From positions 1 through 17,462 of the forward strand of contig CAUHFS010000045.1 in the NCBI GenBank assembly GCA_959605475.1: a DNA stretch of 17,462 bases, in the 5' to 3' direction. The notes beneath the pieces were generated by a model. It ran no database searches. It saw only the letters and a program-made list of their open reading frames with translations, and was not told the origin of the DNA. Position numbers and translations under genes: made by a program. This stretch comes from an uncultured Collinsella sp. Lineage in GTDB: Bacteria; Actinomycetota; Coriobacteriia; Coriobacteriales; Coriobacteriaceae. Positions 6,942-13,619 of this stretch are shown here, one piece after another. The first letter of the stretch is position 1; every line of letters starts with the position of its first letter.

Positions 6942-8102
6942 ATGGAGATCACCAAGGATATCCGCTACGTTGGCGTCGACGATCACGACATTGACCTGTT
7001 CGAGGGCCAGTACGATGTGTCCGAGAACGGTATGGCATACAACAGCTACGTTATCTTGGGCGAAAAGATTGCTGTCGCCGATTCAGCCGACGGCGGTTTT
7101 GTCGACGAGTGGCTCGGTAACATCGAAGCCGTGCTCGATGGCCGTACGCCCGATTACCTGGTCGTTCATCATATGGAGCCCGACCACTCCGCTGGCATCG
7201 CCGCCTTTATGGAGCGCTATCCCCAGGCCCAGATCGTGGCCAGCATGGGCGCCTTCCGTATGATGGTCAACTACTTTGGTACCGATTATCCCGAGCGCAA
7301 GATGGTCGTCAAAGAGGGCGACGTGCTCGACCTGGGTGGCCACAGCCTAACGTTTGTCGGCGCCCCCAACGTGCATTGGCCCGAGGTGCTCTTCTCCTAT
7401 GAGGCTACCGACAAGGTACTCTTTAGTGCCGACGGCTTTGGCAAGTTTGGCGCTAACGACATCGAGGATCCCGAGGGTTGGGCTTGCGAGGCTCGCCGCT
7501 ACTACTTTGGCATCGTTGGTAAGTTCGGCAAGTTCGTGCAGGCCGTGCTCAAGAAGGCCGCTGATCTGGACATCCAGATCATCTGCCCGCTCCACGGCCC
7601 CGTGCTGACCGAGAACCTGGGCTACTACCTCGACACCTACAACACCTGGTCGAGCTATCAGCCCGAGGACGAGGGCATCACCATTGCCTACGCGAGCGTC
7701 TACGGCCATCTGAAGGCTGCCGTTGAGGAGCTTGCATCTGCGCTTGAGGCTCGCGGCCAGAAGGTTTCCGTCTTTGACCTGGCTCGCGACGACATGGCCG
7801 AGGCCGTTGAGGACGCGTTCCGCTATGACCGTCTGGTGCTCGCCTCCATCACCTATCAGGGCGAGATCTTCCCGTTTATGAGCACCTTCATCCACACGCT
7901 CGCCGAGCATGCCTACCAGAACCGCACCGTGGCGCTCGTCGAGGCCGGTTCCTGGGCGCCCGCCGCTGCCAAGGTTATGACCAAGGAGCTCGAGGGCATG
8001 AAGGACATCACCCTGACGCAGAACAAGGTGACCGTCCTGGGTTCGCTCAACGACGCATCGCGCGCCCAGATTGAGACCCTCGCCGACGAGCTTTCCAAGT
8101 AG
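6942..8102 (+). CDS. Flavodiiron protein (FprA/ROO type)
   Basis: A 386-residue A-type flavodiiron protein. The metallo-beta-lactamase-like domain carries the di-iron ligands: HHMEPDH (H77, E79, D81), NVHWPE (H145), FSADGF (D164) and CPLHGP (H218). All canonical ligands are present. The C-terminal flavodoxin-like domain begins near residue 246 with ITIAYASVYGH, the FMN phosphate loop region. Such proteins reduce O2 to water or NO to N2O in the cytoplasm, taking electrons from rubredoxin or similar partners, and are common in anaerobes. No rubredoxin domain is fused and none is adjacent. The ATG at 6942 is chosen because AGGAGG lies 9 nt upstream; an earlier in-frame ATG at 6900 falls inside the likely promoter. 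It appears monocistronic. Confidence 0.95.
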   Translation: MEITKDIRYVGVDDHDIDLFEGQYDVSENGMAYNSYVILGEKIAVADSADGGFVDEWLGNIEAVLDGRTPDYLVVHHMEPDHSAGIAAFMERYPQAQIVASMGAFRMMVNYFGTDYPERKMVVKEGDVLDLGGHSLTFVGAPNVHWPEVLFSYEATDKVLFSADGFGKFGANDIEDPEGWACEARRYYFGIVGKFGKFVQAVLKKAADLDIQIICPLHGPVLTENLGYYLDTYNTWSSYQPEDEGITIAYASVYGHLKAAVEELASALEARGQKVSVFDLARDDMAEAVEDAFRYDRLVLASITYQGEIFPFMSTFIHTLAEHAYQNRTVALVEAGSWAPAAAKVMTKELEGMKDITLTQNKVTVLGSLNDASRAQIETLADELSK

Positions 8103-8126
8103 CGACACGTTCACTTTTGATGCTCA

Positions 8127-8163
8127 ACCACCACAAAGGAGACCTTTGTGGTGGTTTTTGTTT
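8127..8163 (+). terminator. Intrinsic terminator after the flavodiiron gene
   Basis: A perfect 13-bp stem (8127-8139 with 8143-8155) with an AGA loop is followed by a run of T. The U-tract ends at the stop codon of the convergent deoR-type gene. The same hairpin could help end that gene's transcript too, although its - strand tail is A-rich. Confidence 0.9.
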
Positions 8164-8965
8164 AAGCGCCGGCGATGAGGAGATTTGGGCGGGCGTTGTC
8201 GACGATCTCGGCGATTGAGGTGGCGACGGCGCCATCGGGATCACGGTCCATCACGATGGTGTCGACATCGGTCAGCTCGGCAAAGCGGTACATGCCGCGT
8301 CCGTTAACCTTGCTGGCGTCCATAAGGGCGACGCTTTGACGGGCGGCACCGACCATAGCCGCTTTGGTCTCGGCCATCTGCGGAAAGTCGGTCGTAAAGC
8401 CGCAGCCGGGAACAAAAGCTCCAGGGCACATGACGGCAAGATCGGCGTGGACCATTTGGAGCGCCTGCATAGTGAGCGGTCCGTACAGATAACGATGGCC
8501 TTTGCGCAGCGCCCCGCCCGGCATGACGACATCGACTGAGGGCATGCTCTCGTCGATGTAATCGGCAATGGTAATGTCGGCCGTGATGACGGTGATACCG
8601 TCGCGCTGATCGAGGAGCCGGACGAACTCGAGCGCCGTGGTGCCCGAGTCGACGAGCAGCGTGTCGCCGTCACTGACGAGCTCGATGGCGCTTTGCGCGA
8701 TGGCCTGCTTGGCGGCGACGTTGACATTGATGCGGCGATCCTGCGTGGAGACGGTCAGGCGTTTGTGGAGCGATACGGCACCGCCATGCGTGCGGCGCAG
8801 CTTGCCTGCTTCGGCGAGCGCGTCCAGGTCGGCGCGGGCGGTGACGGAGGACACGCCAAAGGTTTGGGCGATTTCTGCCACCTGCACCGAGGCATTATGC
8901 TCGAGCATTTCCATAATGGCGGTACGGCGTTCGTCGGCAAAAGCACGGTTGGTAGCTTGGGCCAT
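8162..8965 (-). CDS. DeoR-family transcriptional regulator of sugar metabolism
   Basis: A 267-residue DeoR-type repressor. The N-terminal winged helix (about 10-65) reads ERRTAIMEMLEHNASVQVAE followed by FGVSSVTARADLDALAEAGK and the RTHGGA turn that marks the family. The C-terminal DeoRC sensor has DTLLVDSGTTALEFVRLL, the phosphosugar-binding ISOCOT-type fold. The start is set at 8965 because GGAG lies 7 nt upstream; an earlier in-frame ATG at 9022 has only an A-rich leader. It is divergent from the class II aldolase, so a role in controlling that gene, with a sugar phosphate as effector, is likely but inferred. Confidence 0.88.
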   Translation of the reverse strand: MAQATNRAFADERRTAIMEMLEHNASVQVAEIAQTFGVSSVTARADLDALAEAGKLRRTHGGAVSLHKRLTVSTQDRRINVNVAAKQAIAQSAIELVSDGDTLLVDSGTTALEFVRLLDQRDGITVITADITIADYIDESMPSVDVVMPGGALRKGHRYLYGPLTMQALQMVHADLAVMCPGAFVPGCGFTTDFPQMAETKAAMVGAARQSVALMDASKVNGRGMYRFAELTDVDTIVMDRDPDGAVATSIAEIVDNARPNLLIAGA

Positions 8966-9012
8966 GTCTGCTCCATTCTCGGCTAAATTTGCAGGAATTG
9001 TGTTGACTCTAT

Positions 9013-9065
9013 TTTCGTTCATTTTCTTTTTGAGTAAGAAAACACCTTTCGATTACTTATCTTTT
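9013..9065. promoter_or_regulatory. AT-rich direct repeats, candidate DeoR operator
   Basis: TTTCGTTCATTTTCTTTT (9013-9030) and TTTCGATTACTTATCTTTT (9047-9065) are similar direct repeats 34 bp apart, about three helical turns. They lie just upstream of the deoR-type start in a strikingly AT-rich stretch. DeoR proteins commonly bind spaced repeats of this sort. A short inverted repeat CTTTTCTATAAAAGAAAG lies immediately beyond, partly overlapping the second repeat. Confidence 0.45.
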
Positions 9066-9163
9066 CTATAAAAGAAAGACGTTTAACGCCCAAAATTCAA
9101 TATCGAACACGCCCACTCAGCTCCAATTCCTTCCGTTTACTTTTCAAAAACGACTGTATTGAC

Positions 9164-9250
9164 CTGCATGGGCTCAATATCTCGCACATGCAGAGCCGCT
9201 GAATTTCATACAATGAGCGCAGCAAAACGCAAGGTAAAACGCCTTGCGGA
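9164..9250 (+). promoter_or_regulatory. Aldolase promoter region
   Basis: TACAAT at 9209-9214 is a good -10 box, though no strong -35 is seen. Upstream, CTGCATG (9164-9170) and CATGCAG (9187-9193) form an inverted repeat that could be an operator. In the leader, CGCAAGG and CCTTGCG can form a 7-bp hairpin at about 9230-9250, before the GAGAGGAG ribosome binding site. Confidence 0.4.
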
Positions 9251-9299
9251 CACGTACGCCCGATGTCCAGATGCGGGCGAGGGAGAGGAGCAAACGCTC

Positions 9300-10157
9300 A
9301 TGGCACTTGTTACCACCGAAAAGATGCTCAAGGACGCTCAGGCCGGCCACTACGCCGTCGGCGCGTTCAACGTCGAGAACCTCGAGTTTGTTATGGCCGT
9401 TCTGGCCGCTGCCGAGGAGACCAAGTCCCCCGTCATCATGCAGACCACCCCGGGCACCATCAAGACCGCTGGCCTGGACTACTTCTACGGCATGGTCAAG
9501 GCTGCCGCCGAGCGCGCTTCCGTGCCCGTCGCTCTGCACCTCGATCACGGCGATGGCTATGACCGCTGCATGCAGGCTTTCCGCACCGGCTACACCTCCG
9601 TCATGATCGACGGTTCGCACGAGTCCTTCGAGGACAACATCGCCCTGACCAAGTCTGTCGCCGACGCTGGTCGCGCCATGGGCGTGCCCGTCGAGGCCGA
9701 GCTCGGCAAGGTTGGCGGCAAGGAGGACGACGGTCCCGCGGTTGAGGGCGAGAGCCCCTACACCGATCCTGCCGAGGCCAAGGAGTTCGTCGAGCGCACC
9801 GGCTGCACCTCGCTGGCCATTGGCGTTGGCACCAGCCACGGTGTGTACACGAGCGATCCGCACATCGAGCAGTCCGTTGTCAAGGCCATCCGCGACGCCG
9901 TCGACGTGCCGCTGGTTCTGCACGGTACCTCCGGTGTGCCTGATGAGCAGGTTGCCGAGGCTGTGAAGAACGGCATCTGCAAGGTCAACTACGCCACCGA
10001 GCTGCGTCAGGCCTACACCAAGGGCTTCATGGCCTACATGGCCGAGAACCCCGCCTGCTTCGATCCCAAGAAGCCGGCCAAGGAGGGCATGCGTGAGATC
10101 ACCGAGCTGGTTAAGATCCGCATGACCAACCTCAACTCTGTGGGCAAAGCAGAGTAA
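9300..10157 (+). CDS. Class II ketose-bisphosphate aldolase (fructose- or tagatose-bisphosphate)
   Basis: A 285-residue zinc-dependent aldolase. ALHLDHGD (78-85) gives the catalytic D82 and zinc ligand H83, VEAELG is at 131-136, GTSHGVY gives H180, and LVLHGTSG gives H208. VNYATELRQAY is the substrate phosphate-binding region. The length and the GGKEDD, DPAEAKEFVERTG and SGVPDE segments fit the FbaA/GatY/KbaY group, which cleaves fructose or tagatose 1,6-bisphosphate to DHAP and glyceraldehyde 3-phosphate. Sequence alone does not settle the substrate. A lacB-lacC locus without lacD makes tagatose-bisphosphate plausible; housekeeping glycolysis is the alternative. The start at 9300 is chosen because it aligns with the family N-terminus and follows GAGAGGAG; the frame stays open to 9159 without any homology. 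Confidence 0.92.
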   Translation: MALVTTEKMLKDAQAGHYAVGAFNVENLEFVMAVLAAAEETKSPVIMQTTPGTIKTAGLDYFYGMVKAAAERASVPVALHLDHGDGYDRCMQAFRTGYTSVMIDGSHESFEDNIALTKSVADAGRAMGVPVEAELGKVGGKEDDGPAVEGESPYTDPAEAKEFVERTGCTSLAIGVGTSHGVYTSDPHIEQSVVKAIRDAVDVPLVLHGTSGVPDEQVAEAVKNGICKVNYATELRQAYTKGFMAYMAENPACFDPKKPAKEGMREITELVKIRMTNLNSVGKAE

Positions 10158-10183
10158 CAGCAAGGGTACTCTGATCCCACCGG

Positions 10184-10330
10184 ACGGTTTGGGCGGGTCC
10201 CGTACTTAGTTTCCAAAACGTCCTCGCGCATGAAGGCCCCCGTTGTCTCGCTTCTTCGAAGCGTTGACAACGGGGGCCTTCGCGCTGAGGAATGATTTTG
10301 GAAACTAAGTACGGGACCCGCCCAAACCGT
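10184..10330. repeat. Very long inverted repeat between convergent genes
   Basis: Perfect 35-bp outer arms (10184-10218 and 10296-10330) contain GGGTCCCGTACTTAG. Inside are CCTCGCGC paired with GCGCTGAGG (one bulge; 10222-10229, 10282-10290), a perfect 15-bp GC-rich stem (10233-10247 with 10266-10280), and an apical CGCTTC/GAAGCG hairpin. The whole 147-bp unit folds as one rod. It lies 26 nt after the aldolase stop and may act as a terminator, but its size exceeds what that needs. Confidence 0.9.
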
Positions 10331-10338
10331 TCTGCTCA

Positions 10339-10464
10339 ATCGCCCTTGTGGCGTTAGTGTCGGAAAAATAAGACGTTGCTTTTTGCCCCCTGCGGAAAGA
10401 TTGGGGAACTAAGCCCTCGTCCCTCCCAGGTTGACCTACTCGAGGTCATCGCCCTTGTGGCGTT
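10339..10464. repeat. 17-bp direct repeat pair flanking about 90 bp
   Basis: ATCGCCCTTGTGGCGTT occurs exactly at 10339-10355 and 10448-10464. Each copy can form a small CGCC/GGCG hairpin. Between them lies GGGGAACTAAG, echoing the arm of the adjacent palindrome, and a GACCT/AGGTC mini-hairpin. No gene is supported here; this is the tail between the aldolase and the HAD gene. Confidence 0.7.
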
Positions 10465-10490
10465 GGGGCTGAAAGGGTGGGGCGCGGGGG

Positions 10491-11114
10491 TTATTTGGTT
10501 GTTAGGGTTAGTAGGTCGTTGGGGGTTTTGAGGTTGTAGGTGGCGTTTGGGATGTCTTGGTGTGATCCCCATGCCGCTCTGGCAAAACTGACCCCTGCCG
10601 AAGTTGCGCATTGTTCGTCGTAGACGGTGTCGCCAACGTAGACGACGTTGCCAGGATTCGCGCCCGTACGCCGGAGATATTCGAGCATGGGTGCGGGTGC
10701 GGGTTTATGTTCGGTTGTGTCTTCGACAAGGATGATGTGCTCAAAATACTTATCGAAACCAAGGGGTGCAATTTCGTCTGTGTATTCGTCGCGCGCACGT
10801 GAGGAGACGATGCCAAGTTTGCAGCCGTTGTTGGCGAGTGCTGCGATGACTTCAAGCAAGCCTGGAAACACGCTGATGGTGCTTTTAAAACTGGCAGCAA
10901 CTTGGCACCAGCGATTCAACGTTGCCTGCGAGTAGATTCCAAGTTTCTCAAGGGCATCCTTGCCGGGTATGCCGAGGGCAAATTCAAGCTCGTGTCGGGG
11001 GAGCGTTTTGCTGGTCTCTTCTTGGACAATCTGGACAAGCGATGATAGAACGCTTTCTTCTGTATCTGCCAATGTCCCATCAACGTCAAATACGATATGG
11101 TCAAAGTGCTTCAT
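10491..11114 (-). CDS. HAD-superfamily hydrolase, phosphoglycolate phosphatase-like
   Basis: A 207-residue subfamily IA HAD phosphatase. Motif I is DVDGT (D10, D12), motif II IVSSR near 103, motif III the lysine in EHKPAPAP, and motif IV VYVGDTVYDEQ. The helical cap lies between motifs I and II. These enzymes remove phosphate from small metabolites or act as beta-phosphoglucomutase-like proteins; the substrate is not predictable here. The ATG at 11114 follows AGAGGAGC at good spacing. The gene lies 56 nt downstream of the AraC-type gene on the same strand, so they may be cotranscribed. The codons near the C-terminus (NATYNLKTPNDLLTLTTK) look less GC-biased than the neighbours. Confidence 0.9.
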   Translation of the reverse strand: MKHFDHIVFDVDGTLADTEESVLSSLVQIVQEETSKTLPRHELEFALGIPGKDALEKLGIYSQATLNRWCQVAASFKSTISVFPGLLEVIAALANNGCKLGIVSSRARDEYTDEIAPLGFDKYFEHIILVEDTTEHKPAPAPMLEYLRRTGANPGNVVYVGDTVYDEQCATSAGVSFARAAWGSHQDIPNATYNLKTPNDLLTLTTK

Positions 11115-11170
11115 ATGATTGCTCCTCTCTGTTGTTTGCCTGCAAGTTTGATGCAGTGACAGAAGAAGGG

Positions 11171-12109
11171 CTAGCGGGATTTCTGCCTGGTACTATCGAG
11201 ATTCTGCCTCGCTGCTCGATAGCTCGAAGGAGTGCATCCCATTTGTTCTTTAAATACCTGGCCAAGATGGCTTGCTGTCGCAAAGCCGCATTGGCGCGCG
11301 ACTGTCTGGACCGTTCGCGTGGTGTGTGCCAAAAGTTCGCAAGCACGGTTTACGCGGTATGCGCGCAGATATGCCGCCGGGGTCGTTCCTGCGCAAGCTT
11401 CGATAATGCGGTAACACTCTCTTTCGCTTACGCCGGCTGCAGATGCCATCTGGGGCACATCTACAGCGGCTGCATAGTTTGCGCGGATAAAGTCCAGGAT
11501 TGCCTTGAACTGTACGTCGCGGCTGGTCATCCAAGAGGCGTTGTCGGAGGAAAAGAGCGGTTCGGCCTTGGCGTAAATCTGAATCCAGAGCTCTGACAAG
11601 CTATTCCGAAGCGCCATCTCGTTCTGCGGCCGTTGAAGGTCGTGGTTAAAGGAACTCTTTAGCAAATCGATAAAGGGCATATCGTCGGGGTTGGTGGGCG
11701 ACCATTTGAGCACATCGACGCCTCGACATTGCAGCAAAGGATTGATATAGCGCTTTTGAAGGCGTCCCGCGGGATCGCCGAGCATCGACGGCTGAAAGAT
11801 ATGCAACATTTGAATGGCTGGTGCCGAATTGGGTGATTGCAGCGTGCTGTGCAAAACGCCGCCGTTGATAAAGCCGGCGGACCCTTCCTCAAAGCGTACG
11901 TGCTCATGAGCCGCGCGCGTTCGATAGTCAATCGCTCCCTGCTCCATGTAGAAAAGCTCAACCTCGGAATGCCAGTGCCAGGGGACGGAATTGCCCGGAT
12001 AGCGAGCGAATTCTGCGCGTTCGGCAATATAGGGCCAGTCTTCGGCGGTCTCGGGAAACGCTTCCTCGCGTCCTCCGCGGTGCAATTCTATGTGATCCAT
12101 GTTTCGCAT
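11171..12109 (-). CDS. AraC-family regulator with cupin sensor domain
   Basis: A 312-residue protein. The N-terminal cupin-like arm (about 30-110) contains PWHWHSEVELFYMEQG and a later GFINGGVLHS segment, typical of sugar- or small-ligand-sensing AraC regulators. The C-terminal double helix-turn-helix (about 208-305) includes AAGVSERECYRIIEACAGTT, then RTVQTVARQCGFATASHLGQ and the closing CTPSSYR. A phenylalanine usually seen in the second HTH (GF/Y..S.F) is here GFATASHLGQVFKE, still acceptable. The start at 12109 has no Shine-Dalgarno sequence but lies 6 nt after TATACT; MDHIEL three codons later is an alternative start. The target is unknown; the nearest candidate is the downstream HAD gene or itself. 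Confidence 0.9.
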   Translation of the reverse strand: MRNMDHIELHRGGREEAFPETAEDWPYIAERAEFARYPGNSVPWHWHSEVELFYMEQGAIDYRTRAAHEHVRFEEGSAGFINGGVLHSTLQSPNSAPAIQMLHIFQPSMLGDPAGRLQKRYINPLLQCRGVDVLKWSPTNPDDMPFIDLLKSSFNHDLQRPQNEMALRNSLSELWIQIYAKAEPLFSSDNASWMTSRDVQFKAILDFIRANYAAAVDVPQMASAAGVSERECYRIIEACAGTTPAAYLRAYRVNRACELLAHTTRTVQTVARQCGFATASHLGQVFKEQMGCTPSSYRAARQNLDSTRQKSR

Positions 12110-12121
12110 GGCATCAGTATA
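12110..12121 (-). promoter_or_regulatory. Possible leaderless -10 box for the AraC-type gene
   Basis: On the - strand TATACT (12121-12116) is followed by GATGCC and then the ATG at 12109. This would place transcription initiation at or near the A of the start codon. No ribosome binding site is seen. No good -35 box is present. Confidence 0.4.
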
Positions 12122-12134
12122 AAGCGCGATGGGC

Positions 12135-12344
12135 TTAGATTGCTCTTGCCTGTTCGGGGAACGCCTTGTCTAGGGATGCTTGGAGCTTTTCGAAGGATGC
12201 TCGTAAGTTGAGGCTCTGATCGGCTGAGCGCTTGGTTTTTGTGGTGGGGGAGTCGAGGAGGCCGTTTCTCTGCGTCGGGGGGAAGGAGAAAAGGTTTGCA
12301 TGTTTTAGGGATGGCTGCCGTGCTACGGCATTGGAAGAATGCAT
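12135..12344 (-). CDS. Hypothetical small protein, 69 residues (weak)
   Basis: An unrecognised ORF. GAGGAGG lies 10 nt before its ATG, which supports translation. The N-terminal half (MHSSNAVARQPSLKHANLFS) looks random. The C-terminal half, with LNLRASFEKLQASLDKAFPE, looks like an amphipathic helix and more protein-like. Just upstream, another - strand frame ends with NARNLAAYPVRNLLVDIEEAA-like residues and a stop beside this gene's ribosome binding site. These may be remnants of a decayed gene or a pair of small genes. Its stop is only 25 nt before the AraC-type start. Confidence 0.3.
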   Translation of the reverse strand: MHSSNAVARQPSLKHANLFSFPPTQRNGLLDSPTTKTKRSADQSLNLRASFEKLQASLDKAFPEQARAI

Positions 12345-12597
12345 GCTTATGCGGCCTCCTCGATGTCCACCAAAAGGTTGCGCACGGGGTATGCTGCTAG
12401 GTTCCGTGCGTTGGCAGTATTATGCCGCGGCTGTTGCAAAGAAGCGCTAAAGAAAGGCTTAATCAGGTTTGATGTAACAATGAAACCGCAGGTCAAAGCT
12501 ATCGAGTAACACTCTTGAAAGGTTTTGAGCTTAAGGGCTTTCTAAGGTTTGTGACGTGGATGTGGCGCGGACGTGCGGAGCGTGTGAATGCTCGCTG
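12345..12597. other. Intergenic stretch with no supported gene
   Basis: This stretch holds a 23-nt word at 12478-12500 (core AAACCGCAGGTCA) that recurs with two transitions at 17063-17085. An open - strand frame of about 60 codons without an ATG crosses part of it. No terminator for the downstream end of the nudix-vsr gene was found with confidence. Confidence 0.5.
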
Positions 12598-13587
12598 TTA
12601 GCGCTGCGGCCCCGCAGCCCGTACCTGCTCGATGACCTTTTCCATCGTGGCGTCGATGCGGTCCTTTTTGAGTTCGCATTCCCAGATGGTTATAGGCGTC
12701 CAGCCCATTTGAGTGAGTGCTGCCACGGCAGCGCGGTCGCGCTCGACGTTGCGACGAAACTTTGCCTCCCAAAACTCAACGTTGCGCTTGGGCTGGCTAG
12801 GGTTGCACTTGGGGCAGCGATGCCAAAAGCAACCGTTGACGAAGATGGCGATCTTGCGGCCGGGGAAGGCGATGTCGGGCTTGCCGGGAACCTTCCATTC
12901 CAAGCGATAACCCGTAAGGCCCGCTGCGCGCAGGCGCTGGCGAACGAGCAGCTCGGGCTTGGTGTTGGCGCGCTTGTTGCCCTTCATGGACTTTTTGATT
13001 GCGGCGCGACGGCGCACGAGCTCACGTTCGTCGGCGGAAAGGTCCGAGGTATCGATGCCGTCGAGCAGACCGGGCTTGGGACGCTTTTTGCTGCGGTGCT
13101 TGGCTTTGCGCTTGGGTTTGGTGGCGGGCTCGTCGGTCATGGTGGCCTCGGCGTCGTTGGCAGTGCTGCTAGCCTCGAGTCGATCTTCCTTCAGCTCAAT
13201 CAGGGCATCAATGAGCCCCTTGTCGGCGGGCATCCACTCAACGGTGGCAAGTGAAGTGCGTGGAATCCAGCGGATATCAAGCTGGCGGTCGTGTTTCTGG
13301 GGCTCGCCAGACTCTTTAGCCAGCGAGCAGTAGTAGCACTCCATGGAGAGATGAAAATCGGGGTAGTCGTACTCAACGGTATAGAAATCGCGCAGGTTGC
13401 TGACTTTGACCTGCAGCTCTTCCATGAGCTCGCGGCGCACGGCGTCTTCGGGCGTCTCGCCGCGCATGAGCTTGCCACCTGGGAACTCCCAAAGTCCCTG
13501 CATGTCGCCATAGCCGCGCTGCACGGCAAGCAGCTCATCGGATCCTTCCTTGCGAATGATCCCAGCGGCAACATGAACAGTCTTCAA
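12598..13587 (-). CDS. NUDIX hydrolase fused to Vsr-type mismatch endonuclease
   Basis: One uninterrupted 329-residue ORF with two repair domains. Residues 1-137 are a MutT-like NUDIX hydrolase with the box GGKLMRGE (37-44) and RELMEELQV (52-60), the type that cleans oxidised or odd NTPs. Residues 138-185 are a linker with a basic run, KPKRKAKHRSKKRPKP. Residues 186-329 match very-short-patch repair endonucleases: GKPDIAF with the catalytic-type D238, NGCFWHRCPKC (C253, H256, C258, C261) and IWECEL (C304) for zinc, then the NVERD helix. Vsr nicks beside T in T:G mismatches left by deamination of 5-methylcytosine. Where E. coli Vsr has THGCFWH, this one has VNGCFWH, so the His corresponding to H64 is Asn251. 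The start is TTG with AGAGGA upstream. No Dcm-type methyltransferase is nearby. Confidence 0.87.
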   Translation of the reverse strand: MKTVHVAAGIIRKEGSDELLAVQRGYGDMQGLWEFPGGKLMRGETPEDAVRRELMEELQVKVSNLRDFYTVEYDYPDFHLSMECYYCSLAKESGEPQKHDRQLDIRWIPRTSLATVEWMPADKGLIDALIELKEDRLEASSTANDAEATMTDEPATKPKRKAKHRSKKRPKPGLLDGIDTSDLSADERELVRRRAAIKKSMKGNKRANTKPELLVRQRLRAAGLTGYRLEWKVPGKPDIAFPGRKIAIFVNGCFWHRCPKCNPSQPKRNVEFWEAKFRRNVERDRAAVAALTQMGWTPITIWECELKKDRIDATMEKVIEQVRAAGPQR

Positions 13588-13619
13588 CAGGAGTCCTCTC
13601 TCAACAACGACAATCGACG

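Noticed and set aside
9174..10163. 329-codon - strand frame opposite the aldolase
   Set aside because: Mirror of a strongly conserved class II aldolase, with His/Gly/Leu-rich composition and no motif. A shadow frame.
10339..10464. Two repeats considered as a minimal CRISPR array
   Set aside because: Only two copies with a 92-bp gap, a 17-bp repeat and no cas genes. Neither spacing nor repeat length fits.
10354..10611. 85-codon - strand frame overlapping the HAD 3' end
   Set aside because: It overlaps the HAD gene in another frame and crosses the direct repeats. Its Pro/Asn-rich translation is not protein-like.
12232..12450. 72-codon + strand frame in the gene-poor stretch
   Set aside because: No ribosome binding site and a Cys/Arg-rich random-looking product. 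The opposite strand has the better case.
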